From Aptenodytes patagonicus (taxonomy: Eukaryota > Chordata > Aves > Sphenisciformes > Spheniscidae): a stretch of 64,000 nt of DNA. The stretch's first letter is position 1, and every line of letters begins with the position of its first letter. The notes under the pieces are model-generated. The model was not told the origin of the DNA and did not search any database. It saw only the letters and a list, made by a program, of their open reading frames with translations. The position numbers and the translations under genes were made by a program. The stretch covers positions 68,514,437 through 68,578,436 of the forward strand of contig NC_134951.1 in the NCBI RefSeq assembly GCF_965638725.1, given 5' to 3'. Of this stretch, positions 13,466-27,196 are shown in pieces.

Positions 13466-16232
13466 TTTTCTTAATAGCAGATACATTTTACCTGGAATTA
13501 CCTGTTCAGTCTACAAAACGGAAGCGAACAGAAATGGACTACTGGCAAAACCTTAAAAGAAAGTCACACAACTTCTCACATAGTTAAAAAAAGTTGAAAT
13601 GATCAAATTTTGACTGCTACAGGTGCCAAATTTGAGCTGTCCCCTCCTAAGGCTGCACTGATATGGCAATAAATCAATATAATCTAGAGTGCCAGTACTA
13701 TGCTTCATGCACACATAGGTAGATGAGTACCTTTTATTTTCACCTGATATAGCAAGGTTCAGCCTATAAGCATTTGCCACATACATGTTTTTCAGCTGTT
13801 AGAGCCTCAACATCTGTTGAAACTAGCTACCCCCCTTTCCTGGAAAAGGTGGCAAGCCAGGTGAAAGTATCCTAAAGCAGTACCTGATCAACACCTGGAT
13901 CACACTTAACAACACTGCAAGAAGTATTTGCTTTTTGGCTTTAACAACAAAACACAAACCATCCAAAGGCATTATCTAACAGACTGATATTGAGAACATT
14001 TAGTCACTTGTAAGCTACTTTCAGAAGATCAAAAATAATTCCTAATCGCAGCGTTGCCGCTTCTTCTAAGAAACTGCTTTCAGTACATTTGACTTATTCC
14101 TTTAAAAAAAAAAAAAGCTTCCATCTACAATGACAACTCCTAATTCTACTAGAATTTCTTTTTAAAAAGCACAAGAACTCAACAGAATCTAGATTCTCAA
14201 GATCAGCCTAAATTAACATTTTTAGCAGCATAGCTGCTACTACCAAGGCAGAGAGATATGTATATACACCATGGTTAACATACCTATGTCAACAAAAGTG
14301 CTCGTATATATGTCACATTGTCAGCAGAAGTGTTCCAATCTACTTAGCCTCTACTATTTAGGAAGGAGAAATTATGCCAGCAGAAAAAAAAAATTTCCCC
14401 CAATGTTTTATCTCCGCTAGGATGTGCTGTCAACATGCTGTCTAGTGAGTAAAGGCGTATTTCACTATTTGGTTTGACTCCTAGAATCAGTTCTGCAGCT
14501 TCCATGACAGCTGGGCATGACTTCAGTCATCTTCTATTAACACTAACAATATTAAAAAGATACAAACTCCTGGCCATTACTATATTTACTTGGCCATTAT
14601 AAACTAAAAATGCCACCACAAAAATGGCTAGAGACAGAAAAAGGATGTTACTGAACTTAGTTCACGCCTACTTTAAAAGATGAACTCATTTATAGCTACT
14701 CTTTGGAAACACAATCTGATTGCCATTTCCTGATGCCCTGCCTCCGAGTGAAGCTCACTGAGGGGGAACTGCCAAAACAATGCATTGATAAAGAAACAGT
14801 TTTAGCTAGGACATTTCAGTAGACAATAAGTTAAATTCTTTTACATAAATTATTTGTAATTATAAGATATTAACCTATGCATGACAAACCTCGCCAATAT
14901 GGAAAGCTGCACATGAATGAACCCAGTTTTTAAAGATTAAGATATCTTATGATTTCATACAAATAATACTTCAGCCAGAGCATTTTATGAAATCAATGTA
15001 TTTTGAAGTGCCAGGCATATTAGCAAAGCCAGTAAACAGTTTAAGAAAAAAAAAATCAAAACCCAAACTCACTAATGGAGTATCTAACAGCTACATGATG
15101 AGCTCTAAAAGTGAAATATCCAAGCTTGACTTCGACACTTAAATTCCTCCAGAAAGAACAGTGATCCCTAGGAAAATGACATGCTGCAATTTACTTCTCA
15201 GACTTCAGCTCTTCTCATCCTCATCACTGAAAGAGGTGGCATACAATGAGGATTCACAATCTGAACTTCTTTGTAGATTTTGTAAATCTGAGTGGTATCT
15301 CCAGGTAAAGACAACTGGATCAGCAATTTCTACAAAAACATGGCTAAAAACTGTATCCATCTTTTGGAAAATAACCCAATTAGAGTATTTATGTGGTTAA
15401 GCAAGAAACCTGGGCTCAAGCCCCTTTCTCAGCCTAAGGGGATTCAAATTCTCAGCTTTTTTCTAACGTGGTGTCCGAATCAATAAATATTAGGCTGGGA
15501 CAAGAAGGCTGCTTGAATGGATTCATTGTACAGTCAGAAGTGTAGAATCAGACACAGAAAATGCAGTTTTACAATAGGGTGCAAAATCAGACAATAATTC
15601 CCTGATGTTATAGATCATGAATACAGCTTAAAACTGCTGGACTCAATGCTGTGCTGTCTGTTGCATTTGCTCCAAGTCTTTTCTGGGCCAGATCTCTCAA
15701 AGAACTTATATACACAGACTTTCTTTATTCCGATGACCCCATACGGTCTTGTGTGAAAGAGATACCAAGCTGCTTCTATCAGCCAAGATGGAGAAATGAA
15801 ATCTGGATGCTTATACAACTTTGTGACTATGTGGCTGCTTTATCCAGGACTTGAAGACCTCAAACACCAGATTTTTTTTTTTGTTATTTTAAAGTTAGAC
15901 CAGTACAGATTCCTGTATCAAATTACAGCTGTTCACTAAATAAACTCAACACCATGATGGAAGCATACAAAACACTATTTAAACCAAACTAAAACCCCAT
16001 CATCAGATCAAGGAGATCTGCAATAGTTGATTTCTTCATGAAGCACTTGGGAGCTCTCTCAAACACACCTAACCAAAACTAGACAACGACAAGCTATCTT
16101 CAGATCTACTGCAAGCCCTTCTTTCATTACAGTCCCCATCTCCAGTTTGGGAGAAAGGAAGCGGCAGCCAAACACTGATTATGGATGGCCGCTGCTAATT
16201 TGCTTTTTCTTTATATTGGATCAGTCTGGGTT

Positions 16233-16314
16233 ATTCCCAGAGAGATTAATAAATGTTTACGAGTGATTCCTTGATTCCCAGAGAGATTAAGGGATGCTTG
16301 CAAGTTCCTTGATT
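16233..16314. repeat. 41-bp tandem duplication, two imperfect copies
   Basis: Two head-to-tail units, 16233-16273 and 16274-16314, both starting ATTCCCAGAGAGATTAA and ending in TCCTTG-type sequence. There are several substitutions and a small indel between them. A local slippage duplication in REPS1 intron 3. Confidence 0.8.
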
Positions 16315-17183
16315 CTTTACAAAACAAGCCCAGAAAAGAGTATACCATGGGGAAGAAAACACGTCATTCAACAGTTATGCACAGACACATACACCCATCA
16401 AAATTTAGTATTTGCACTCAGTGTTCTTGCTTGCAGAAAAGAATCAGAAGAGATTTCCCCATGGAAAGAGAGTGTAAAGACTGTAAAAACCAAGGAATTC
16501 TGAGGAGGCACAGAGTTGTAAGCCTTTACAGTTTTCATTTATTCAGATATCCTGTAGCTGAAGATGAAAGAACCAGTGAGCAAAAGGGAAATCAGTTTTC
16601 TCATTATTAGAACACAATAAAAAGCTATGTGAAAACTTCTGTCTTATTTTTGGTTCTCATTGTCTCTACTTAACAATTAAATAGTTCAACAATAAAATGT
16701 AAGGCAGAGAAAAGTAACTATGAGACTTTAAAAAAATTTTTCTAAATAAAGTATTTCAGATTTAAAGGTATCGGAGCGTGTTGAGGAACTAGAAACCCAG
16801 TCTTCCATGGCATTCAGTACCACTGTTCCAGCGACCAGGAAGCCAACATGAACTATCTAATAAACGAGGTATTAACATCATAATGATTACAACTTGGTAT
16901 TTGCTATCATATCTTGCACACTGATTTTCTTTTCTGTCTCAATTTGTTGTCCATTACCACCAATATTTTAAACACAGATTATAAGACTTCATAAAAAAGC
17001 GTCTCCTACATGCAAGTATTTCAGAAGCATAATGTGGTATAATGTACACCAGTATGGTTTTTTGGGTTTTGTTTTTTTTTTTAAAAAAGAAACTATATTG
17101 AAAGCTTAGAAGCCCTATCAAATTGACACCTATGCAGCAAAGTAGTGGTTAAGAGTCCCATTTAATCTTTTAAGTTAATTTAC

Positions 17184-17380
17184 CTGTTGATCAGTTGATG
17201 TACGTTGCTGAACTGCATCATGGCTCACAGAGCCTTTTTTGACTTGTATCCTGCCAGGTGGAGGAGGAATTACACCTGAATATGAAGCTGGATTATCAGC
17301 ATCTGAAGAATACAAGGCTGTGTGTCTTGATTCTTGTTCATTCTTTGACACAACAAATCTGGGAAGAGGGAGGTCCTTTA
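17184..17380 (-). CDS. REPS1: REPS1 coding exon 3 (residues about 93-158)
   Basis: This is the third REPS1 coding exon on the minus strand. A long pyrimidine tract ending TTTTTTTTTAACAG precedes 17380, and the donor CAACAG|GTAAAT follows 17184. With the last base of exon 2 it makes exactly 66 codons and ends in phase 0. The translation begins [20 protein letters not shown] and continues through [23 protein letters not shown] and TSTDQQ. It covers the C-terminal edge of the first EH domain and the start of the linker. The PPPP run could serve as an SH3 or WW ligand, which is inference. No disruption is seen. Confidence 0.95.
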
Positions 17381-20300
17381 CTGTTAAAAAAAAAAAGAGA
17401 GCAGGCCATTTACTATACAGAAGTATGATGCTTAAAAATAAAAATGCACTTCTATTTTGTAGTTAAAATTTCACACGTGCCTCAATTACTTAAACACTGA
17501 GACTGCCACTACAGTCAAGCCAACATATGCCAGTTGGAAAAAAGCAAATACCCCTTCTGCATTATATTTCACGATTCTGCTACCCAAGTTCTGGTTTTGG
17601 TATACAAAGAGGACTTCACATAGCTCCATAACAGTTTTACAGAATCACAGAATAGTTTGGGTTAGAAGGGACCTCTAAAGGTCATTTCGCACTAGAACTC
17701 TGCATTAAATGCAGTAGCAATCAGATAATCTGGATTTAGCTCATTTTTTCTTAGTTTTGCCAACATTTAATTATTGAAGTGTGATTTTCAAAATTTATCT
17801 ACCATTTCTAGCACATATATAAAATTAGAGAGTCTACATACAGAATGGTTCATCAGCAAAACAAATGCTAAAATACTGCAGTATATTCAACATCACCTTT
17901 TAGTGAGCTGATGTCATGTTTATATTTACAACAGATAATATAATCTAGTCTTATTGCAAAAACTGCAACTATTGCTTAAACACATCTGTGTATACATTTC
18001 TACAATAGAAGCTAAATTAGCTGTTTTACTGGGTACAACTGGGAACATTCCAATATCGCCTCACTTTGTTACAAACACCTATAAAGCAAAGTTTCTACAA
18101 AATGCTAAGAGGTCCTTAGCTTTATGTACCACAGTTCAGAGTAGTCTGATACAAAAATGAGGCTACATAAGTCTTTATTTTTTCTCTGCAAGATTTCTAC
18201 CATTTTTCTTACTCACAACCACACCTTTCTTACTGGTCCACTGTGAATAAAAAACTGTGAATTTGCAATACACCTCCCTTGCAAATTATTTTTCCAACAC
18301 AACACAAATTTACAAGCACGGCTCAAATTTAATTTCTCTTGTTGACTGCTTACATTGATTACTTTCGGTATTGAAAATGAGTCGGTAGTACTAACAACCG
18401 TATTAAAGTATGAGATGAAATTGCATACATTTTATTACATAATACATTTTTTGTTTATATTTTATGTTTATTACATAAACATTAAACTGATTTGTATTTG
18501 AAGAGTGTCATTTGAATCTATATTATTCAACAACTATACACACCTTTATGTAACCATCCAGTATTAAAGAATAATGCCTCAGTAAGAACATAAATTCTTG
18601 ATTTAAGCCTCTGTCACTAAGCACAACTCCATGTGCCAAACAGCTTTCATCGGAGGGAAGGATCATGCAGCACAGCCTCTTTGCTAAATTTGTGGTTACC
18701 CATCACATGGAAACACTGTTAAAGCAATTCCTGATGCCTTCCTCATTCCTAGATGCCCATTTTCACATTAGCATTGTACCCCATGTTGCACTAGGAAGGT
18801 TATTCACGTAGCTAAACAGTGAACAACAGCCAGCCAAAAAGTGAAAAAGGCACTGCATACAAGTGAAAATTTGTATGCTTGCAAAACAGGATAATACAGA
18901 CGCTAGAACATCCAACTGACACAGGGGAAGTCTATGCAATCGGTTGCTCCAACATGAGGCTTTGGCATGAGATATCTAGCACTATTTCACAAAATAATAT
19001 AGAGGGCTCAGAAGGAACACAAAATACTCTATTGCCTTCTTTAAAAACAAGACTAGATAAATATAGGTTTGTTTTGCTGTACTAAGTTTCTACATGGCCA
19101 TTTGAAATCTGCCATTTTTACCTCTCTCCTCTCTGTCTTTTCCCTGTAACAGCAGAAAAAAACCTTATTTTAACACTACAACATTTGTTACCATTCAGAA
19201 ATCCCTCAATTATAAATGCAATAGCTGTTATGAATAGAATTAAATCTTGATATTGACTAAATCAGAAAGTTCTCTGTTCTTTTTATGCCCTCATCCTTGT
19301 TAATATTTTCTTCCACCAAAAACTGTATTCCATACTTAGAAACTGCTTATTAATTTCTCAATTTTTAGCTTCCGGGAAGCAAAATTTTCTGGGACAGCAA
19401 AGGAACAACAGATTTAGAGGCTTGTAGTATAATAACTAAAGCCAGTATTTTTACTACACTGCACATCTGAGTAACCAAAAAAGCACTTATTTAACTAAGA
19501 ATCAACTGGATGACACTTGTGTTGGATGGACTTAGTACTCAAAATTTGACTGTAATCTCCACTCAGCAACTCACATAAAGCAAGCTTCCTGTCTACTTAA
19601 GAGAGACAGTGAACCAAAGAGCAAAAGAAACAAGAAGAGAAGGGGAGAGAAAATACCAAGACAAAAGAGCGAATAACATTAAGACAATCATTGAATAAAA
19701 CATACATAGAATGCAGAGCTAAAAAGTAGATGTCCTAAAATATAAACTTTTAACTAATTGTAAATGTTTTACTTTGAAGAGAGAAAGAGTATACGGTTTA
19801 GTTTGGGATGGCTCTAACAGTTCCTCTTCAAGACCTCTTGGAGATGGACTGTGGGCAGAAGCCAGCTGGCCAGGCTGCTGAACCCCAGTTTTCAAAGGAA
19901 GGTAACCCAAGCTCAGAATCATTTTATGAGTCTTCAGCCTGCTGTATTTTAGCTGTTTAGTAGCTGCTACAACAACACTTGAATCATCCTAGGAGCAGGA
20001 ACTTCATAGACAGGACTGGAACCACTGCAACCAAGGCAACAGACAACCAAAGCTAAAAACAGTTAGGGTAAAAATAAATGTTCTGTCAATTGTACTTGTA
20101 TTTAGTAGGTTTGGAAGCAGTTACAGAAACTTATTCCTAGAAGTCTAGAAACCATTACAAGTATTTCTAGTATCGTCATGAAACAAGGAAATGTATTCCA
20201 TTATAAAAGTTCCAATGGCCGCTAATTTTACAGCAATATATTTTATATTTTGGAATTAATTCTGTACCTTCATTTCAATTCCCTCCTTCAAATTTCTTCC

Positions 20301-21786
20301 GATTTTTTTTTTAATAGGAAAGCTCCCTCCAGTTAAGGTATCTTGCATTAAAATAAAACCAAGCATATAAAAGCCCTGGAAAAAGCTACATACACAGATT
20401 TAATCTTTGCCTTCTTCAATGGGTATTTGATGAGAAATCCCACAATTGTTATATCAAGTCCCAGTTCTATCAGATATTAAGAGTTGAAGGTCCCTTTTCC
20501 CTTCTGATTCTAGGGCATTCCACTACAACTTGCTGAAGCTTTAGATTTGGGAACACTCATCGGGAAAACCAGGGAAACGGTTTATAAACATAGGGTGGCT
20601 TATCAGCAGAAAGGAACTTGAATACTAGCAAAACGTTGACTGAAACCATGCACTTTTCCAAAAAGCTACAAAAAACCATGAAAGCAGTATATACCGTTTG
20701 TACAAGCCTAGAATAAACGTAACTGTAAAAGTATACACGATGATTCCTTTCTTTTTTATAGCTTTGTCAAATACTTCAGTCCTATCAGATTGTTTTTAAC
20801 ATAGTCTCCTTAACTACTCTGTTTAAGCTATATCCTTTAGACACAAAAAACTCCTAAACTTTCTTGTAATTACTAGCATATATAAATGATATCGTAACAT
20901 GTATTCTACAGACATAAAAATCTACTAGGGAAGTCATCTTAATGCAAAGCTGTGCTCCAAAGATACCTCTAAGTTGTGAGTTGTGTACTATGCTGCAAAG
21001 GGCTACAGTGGCTTAAAACTCACTACTGTGTCTTCCTAAATCTCTCTTCATCTCACAGAGCAACATCGACATGTATCCACTTATGTCACTCAGAAGGCTA
21101 CAGCAGAGCCTCATATCAAAGCTCTTTCTGCTGTTCTGAACCATCTTCTTAGCATGAGTCTTTCTCCTGTTCCTATTTCACTACCAACACCACAGCTGAC
21201 CTTTGAAAAGCAGGATAACAGGTGTTTTGGCTGGTAACAGACTTCAAACATCTTTTACAGGTCAGGTTTTTCACTAGAAAAATCAAACCACTAATCTTCA
21301 TACTTGTGCTAAGAAGGAAGAAAACTGTCAAACCAAGTGCGAAGGAATGTGACTTTAGAAAAGACGACCTTTCACTTGTTGCAATCAAGGCTTCATTAAC
21401 TCAGCAACTACAAAAGCCTGCAAATGTTGCATTCTTTTCATTCCAATTCACATTAGTCCTATTAGTACTTTATTCAGAGGATATATCACACAAGTTCTCA
21501 CATTCGTAATCTATAGAATGAACTTGTACCTACACAACAGTCAGTAGTAGTTGTTCATTTACCCCATGATGAACACAGTATTTATTCAATAAGAGCAAGG
21601 TATTTCACCACATTTATTGCATAGTAAGAATACACTCCCTCATAGTCTCTCCACAATTTTTTTAAGTTAGCAACATGTATAGAAAGACACACCACACTAA
21701 TTTACAAGGTTACTCTACAACAATCTGTGAGCCAAGTACAATAATTCTGCTTAGCAACTCAATTTCCCCCCCATCCTGTGATTTAC
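17381..21786 (-). other. REPS1: REPS1 intron 2
   Basis: A 4.4-kb intron between exons 3 and 2. Apart from a 45-bp CR1 3'-end scrap at 17641-17685 it shows only AT-rich sequence, poly-pyrimidine stretches and short spurious open frames. No further exon is supported. Confidence 0.8.
17641..17685 (-). mobile_element. CR1 LINE 3'-end scrap
   Basis: Short match to the CR1 3' terminus on the minus strand. The plus strand reads AGAATCACAGAATAGTTTGG then GTTAGAAGGGACCTCTAAAGGTCAT. It is the same terminal type as the copy at 29858-30396. Beyond about 17685 similarity is lost. It lies in REPS1 intron 2. Confidence 0.85.
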
Positions 21787-21910
21787 CTGTATTTAAGCTT
21801 TCCACTCTTAGAGGGAGACCAGATTGGGCCACAGCAACAAGTTTCAAAGCAATGTAAAATTGACTTCTTCCAAAATAGCCGAGTCTTGTTGCACCACAGA
21901 GCTCCATAAT
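21787..21910 (-). CDS. REPS1: REPS1 coding exon 2 (EH domain 1, second half)
   Basis: This is the second REPS1 coding exon on the minus strand. The acceptor TGTTTTGTTTCAG precedes 21910 and the donor ACAG|GTAAAT follows 21787. Its 124 bases encode residues about 52-92 plus one base (phase 1). The translation starts [20 protein letters not shown] and ends PLRVESLNT. This is the second half of the N-terminal EH domain: the degenerate EF-hand loop followed by the 'F..AL.LVA.AQ.G' helix shared by EH domains. In EH proteins this fold binds NPF motifs of endocytic partners. The exon is identical or nearly so to mammalian REPS1 from memory. It is separated from exon 1 by 17 kb. Confidence 0.96.
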
Positions 21911-22959
21911 CTGAAACAAAACACAGTTACTTGTACAAAGAAACTTAAAACACAAACTGCTCTACAGAGGCGATTTCATACATTTAAGAGCAGCATGCCT
22001 TGCATTAAATGCTCTTAACAACTTCCTATATACTGTATTTCAGTAACAACTTCACATGCAATCTCTAAATATTGTGACATGAGTCAGAGTATGTGATTCC
22101 TCACAACCAGCAAAAGCACCAAGTCTAAAACTTAAGTTTTTCCCAATTATCCACCTTTTCTTTCACCTAGGCTTTAGAGGTTCTACAGAGTTGATACGAG
22201 ATAGAGTAAGAGAGCATAACTGGGGTCATGTTCCTTTTTAAAACAAACAAAAAACCGCCCAAAAACCGTCAAGAAAGCACATAATAAACATCCTATGTCA
22301 CTATTAGCTATTCCATTAGCAGCTATATTGTCTATCTGCCTTTAGTAACTGCAACAGAAAAGGAATAGCATTCAACATTTTTAGTATTATGTTGTCAGAT
22401 GTAATCCAGAAACACAAAACGAAGATTTTCAAATAATTCTCAAAATTGAGCAGTGTGTTACTGATCAAGTTAGAGAAATAGCCTGCCCCTAAATTTCTCC
22501 CTGAAGAATTTCAATGACGAGGTTAGAATTTATAAAAAGTGAAAAAGCTAGACAATTGCAAATGACACCTTCCAGCCTTTTCTGATATAGGCTTGCTATA
22601 GTTCAACTTTTAACATACAAAACAAACCTCTGAAGTATTCATTCAGAACACATAGAAGTATCTACACATATGCATGGATTTCAGCATTGGAGGAGAATGC
22701 AGAACTTCAGGTTCTCCAAACAATGCCACAGATGCTGTTTCATTTAAGAAATACAACAAAGAATTGGTGTTATTTTATTCCCTTTTCTTCCCCTGGTGTT
22801 CTATATGACGGAAAGGTGGTTTTGTCTTTTATTATGAATTTTGAGAAATTTTGGTTCCTCCAGACAGCAGCCATGTATTCAAACATACTGACTGCACACC
22901 CCTCCACATCGAAGACCTGCAAACTTGCTAAGGGTGCAGTCCTGCTTGTGCCAGGTCAC

Positions 22960-23830
22960 TGATAAGATACTAAGCATGACACACCCCAAATCAGACTCTC
23001 CGACTGTCAATCAGACTGTCTTTTTATCTACCTACCAGTCTCATCTAGGCTGTAATGTTCCAAATGAGACACAAAGATGCTCTCGGACACCATTGTGAAA
23101 GCCTTGTTGACGTCAAGGTAGATGACATCACTGCTTTTCTTTCCTCAACCACAGTTCAAGTTTTTCCATCACAGCAGACAATCTGGCTGACAAGTACCCT
23201 TGGTAAATCCATGCTTGCTAATCCTAATTACTGTTTTCACCTTCATATGCCTAGAAATGGCTTCCAAGCAGACTTGCTCCACAATTTCTCAGGGACCAAA
23301 GTACAGCTGACCAGCCTGCAGTTCCCCAAATCAACCTTCCTGCCCTTCCTGAAGACAGCTGCAACACGTGTTTCTCCAGTCATTGAGGCCCACCGCTGAT
23401 CTCCACAACTATTCAAAGAGAAAGCTGACTTGCAATGAACATTAGCTAGCACTCTCAGCACGCTCAGAAGCATCCTATCTAATCCCATGAACTTGATATT
23501 TCTCAAGAGATCCATCAATAATCTGTACTACTACTAGTTTCTCTCCTCCTTCAATCCCACCTCCAGGCACAAAGGCCCGTAAGACCTTGTCTGTGAAGAT
23601 CAGTGCAGAGAAGGCACTGAGAATCTCAGCCTCATCTACATCCATGGGTGCGAATTTCTCTCTTCACCCTTCCCACCAGAGCTCAGTCGTAAGCTCCCTG
23701 TTTGGCAAATCTGGTTTCTTGACACATCTGCTCATTTACCTAACTCCTGGGATGGACTGTTACTGGGCTTAGAGAAAGCTGTCCTGAAAGGATGAGGAGC
23801 CCTGCTTGCAGGCAAGTTCCAACTGAAAAA
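22960..23830 (-). mobile_element. Old CR1 LINE ORF2 fragment (endonuclease/RT junction region)
   Basis: Decayed CR1 ORF2 fragment on the minus strand in REPS1 intron 1. The minus frame 23518-23243 reads like the start of the RT domain: FMGLDRMLLSVLRVL corresponds to the family's SMGPDG...PRVLREL, and VFRKGRKVDLGNCRLVSC to the fingers motif 'FKKGKKEDPGNYRPVSL'. Downstream, plus-strand AAAGCCTTGTTGACGTCAAG (about 23099-23118) is antisense to the YLDFSKAF region, which carries a catalytic Asp. Upstream, the area around 23590-23640 matches the 'KAEVLNAFFA' segment. Neither the true 5' nor the true 3' end is present. Divergence is much greater than in the copies at 10814 and 55405. Limits are approximate. 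Confidence 0.75.
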
Positions 23831-26458
23831 GTCAACTACCTTTTCACATAGCAGCAACTGAACCACATGATCCATGAGGAGTTAGTCTGTATGCTTCAGC
23901 ACTGCTGAAACAGAAAATTGTCTGATTTACAGAGTTACCAAAGTCTAACAGATGGGTTTATTAACTACAGCTGAGCTAGATATGGCTCAACAAAGAGCTG
24001 CTTGGGTATTTTCCTACCATGCACCAGGATTCTAGGACCTCATGAAAATAAGCTGTTGTAAAACCTGTCACAGGAAGGTGTGACAAGTTGACAAACACTT
24101 AGTCCCAAAGTCATCCCAAGAGGATCAGCAGGTCTAGGGCTGTGCATGCAGCTCAAATCCTGCTGGACAGAAGCTAGCTACATTAAATCACTTGGCTATG
24201 TCTGCATTGCACTTCCCACATTGTCCTACAGTACCTGTGTTATTTGTATTTTCCCATTACAGTGTTTCTGTAACATGATGTCTGGACAGAAGTCAGGGCA
24301 TTTTCTAAAGTTCAATAACTAAAAGAAAATAATTCTTGAATACAATACGAGTTTCAATAGGTTGGTTGGACTACAAAAAGTGCCACGAGGAAAGAAGTGA
24401 GTCTAAATTGACAGGTGACAATTCAAACAATAAAAACTCTGAGGCATCAACATCTAAAATAAATTGCCTGTACCCAACCTAATGCCAAAAATAATTACAC
24501 TAAGTTTAAATAACTGGCAGAACAAAAGCAGTGGAGATTCAAGAAACAGCTAGCAATCAAAACCAGTGCTACAGCAAGAGCAATTCCTTTTTTTAAAGCA
24601 CTATATCCTGGAAGACTGATTAACATCCATGTACTTGACTACACCTAACACAGAAAAAGCTTGTGGATCCAGTGGCCTAGCACTGACATGAATAACTGAG
24701 CAGACTCTGGAAAAGCTTCTTATGAAAGGAAGCAATGATGCAGGCATTTGGAGCCTATGGAATCATTAGGCAGTAATGGCTTTGAGCAATTTCAAAGCCA
24801 GTGCTGGACTAGAAATTACCTTGTTTGGAGCTAGTCAGTACTGCCAGACTGAAAAAACCTTCAGTTAAAAACTGAATTAATAATTAAGCTACCATGGCAG
24901 ATAAGTATTAGAAAGGAAAGACAAGCGTGGATTCAAAGTAAATAGGTATAAATGTAGAAAATCCGCCAGACGTAAGTATCAAGAAAAGGAAAAAAACTAA
25001 GGTACAAAAAAAACCCCAACGAAAAAGAATGCCCTTATGCTGCTGAACAAGTAGCTGTCAAATCCACCCATAGCTAGCTAAAGGAGTCCTCTATTTCAAA
25101 CACAGAATATAACCCAATCAGAAACATGACTGAAGGTTGAGTAAAATCATTAAATGCAAACATGTAGTGGAGACTCCTCTGCTGACTGACAGCATGCTTG
25201 AACATACACAAAGCAGCCTACCTATAATCTCCTTGAAGGAGGATTGAAACATTCAACAGGTAATAAGCTATACTGATGGGGCGGGGGGGGATAAAAAAAA
25301 AAATCAAGGGATTGGTTCTCTGAGATTTATGTTTAGGGCTTTCATCTTCTTAGGAAGAGAGAGTATAAGGAATTTCCTTACACTCTTCAAGGAATGCAGA
25401 GCCATCTTCAAGACAAAATGCTCCATGACTGTTTTCATCTCCTTAGATATTAAGGTCCTGAGGTCACACTACTGCAGTTAACCAGATTAAGGCCAACAAC
25501 TCTGTGAAGCTCCAGAATTGCTGGAAGCTGTTGATACAAAAGAACCTCAGTGCAGTAGCTGTAAATTATGAAATTGCACACTCAGTCATCATACTGCAAA
25601 GAAGTAACAGCAGCATCAACAGCATCAGGAGTTGGCACAGATAAGACATGCATAGGAAGCAGTATGTTGACAAAGGGCACCGTTTCAAACACATACCTTC
25701 CAGAACTCTTACAGGTTTCAAATAAGAGGTCCTTGAACTTGGAAAGGTTTGTGAACCAAAAAAAATAAGACCTGAGGACCTTTAAAAATTCCAGGTGAAG
25801 TGGAACCAATCACATCTCTATCAAATGTGGTGAAATGCACTTTCCAGAACTCAGAAAACCTCTCTGGAAGAGTATTCCAGAACGTCACAGTCCCCCTGCC
25901 CCCAGGTTCTTCCACAAGGCAAATCAAGCCCATTATCTGTAAACATTATTTATGCAAAAGTACAACAGTATTTAAGCAGGGATGACTTCAATAGTAAAAC
26001 AACAAATGCAGTAACATGCATTCCACCTACATAGTAAAGATAAAAATATTTCATCTGCTTGGAGAGCATTACTGAAGTACCTACTGTTCCATACCAGAGG
26101 GTGGTAAGAGGCAAGACTTTAATGCAACTTTTGAAGGCTGGAAGTTACAACACACATCGTGTATGCTGACAGGAGAGGGGAGCGAACAAACTCAAAGGAG
26201 GACCTTTTGTATCACCTCATCTGAACTAGGACATTAACACAAGTCTATCCACTAAAAAAAAAAAAATCACATTTTGATACGAAGCAAGAAAGAAGAACTG
26301 GGATTCAGAGTATACATTTTGGTCCTGATTTTATTAACACATTCTTAATTTGAGGTATTCTAGTAGTCCTACTGTGACCTGGCAGGAATTTTCATGTTTG
26401 TATTGTTGGTGTAAAACTTTTTTTTTTAATTAAGAAACACAAAAGAAACCCTATGTAG

Positions 26459-26674
26459 GATCACAGAATAGTTGAGCTTGGAAAGGTCCTCTAGATATCA
26501 TCCACTCCACTTCTGCTGCTCAAAGCAGGCTCAGCTACAGCAGGTTGCTTAGAACCGTGCCCAGTTGGATTTTGAGTATATCCAAGGAGGCAGACTCTAG
26601 AAACTCTCTGAGCAACCTCTTCCAGTGTTTGATCACCCTTACAGTAAGAAAGTTTTCTCTTATGTTTAAATGAA
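26459..26674 (-). mobile_element. CR1 LINE 3' end, older subfamily
   Basis: About 215 bp of CR1 3' sequence on the minus strand: TCACAGAATAGTTGAGCTTG, then GGAAAGGTCCTCTAGA, then a degraded copy of the 'ctcagccaggttgcttagaaccgtgtccagttggattttgagt' consensus type and 'ctctgagcaacctcttccagtgtttgatcacc'. This differs in layout from the two younger types here and suggests a separate, older CR1 lineage. It lies in REPS1 intron 1, sense to the gene. Confidence 0.85.
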
Positions 26675-27134
26675 ACAATCACCAGGAACAATATCATATA
26701 AACCATGGACCAGAGGTGCAAAACAAGTTTTCGCATTCATTTTACAATATTTGATACAAACTTGAGTTAAACCAGACCAAATGAATACTTGTGCTTCAGT
26801 ATTTAGTACATGATTTTTCAGTTTTACTGTGCATATTGACAATAACCTTTTAATGAAAAGCAAGCAATACATTAAAAAAAAGCTAATGGTTTACTTCAGA
26901 TTAAAAAAAGCTGAAAAATTAAAAAGAATAACCTGCATTCAGTTTTAGGTTGTTTAATAAAAAGGTAACTATGATTACAGGTCGATTTTGATTCACAGTT
27001 TAAAATGAAAAACATCACGTCAACAATGTTATTCCTGTATCCCATATGCAGCAATTTATTGATGAGAATTCTAAAGCTCTTTGCAAACTTAAATAGGTAT
27101 GACATGATGTTTTCCAAATTAAAAGTTTATTGGA

Positions 27135-27196
27135 ATACAGCCTCAAATTGGTATATATTGGTGTATATATATATATACATACATACAGCCTCAAAT
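27135..27196. repeat. TA-rich tract flanked by 14-bp direct repeats
   Basis: ATACAGCCTCAAAT occurs at 27135-27148 and again, exactly, at 27183-27196. Between them is a 34-bp (TG)(TA)n tract. This could be a slippage duplication or a target-site duplication around a tiny insert. Confidence 0.8.

Larger units (their letters stand above)
7293..17183 (-). other. REPS1: REPS1 intron 3
   Basis: A 9.9-kb intron between exons 4 and 3. It contains a TG/TA simple repeat (9946-10007), a strong inverted repeat (10366-10422), a CR1 copy (10814-11405), a much older CR1-like remnant (about 12120-13465) and a two-copy 41-bp tandem duplication (16233-16314). The rest, including 7293-9945 and 13466-16232, is unremarkable AT-rich DNA with no exon that I can support. 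Confidence 0.8.

Noticed and set aside
15380..15510. Segment with GGGCTCAAGCCCC and GGGATTCAAATTCTC suggestive of an old tRNA-like SINE
   Set aside because: No A and B box pair with correct spacing and no second copy in the window.
25718..25933. Minus frame with FWNTLPERFSEF resembling a LINE C-terminus ('WNxLPxEVV')
   Set aside because: A single short match in otherwise unrelated sequence. It may be an old CR1/L2 trace but is too weak to annotate.
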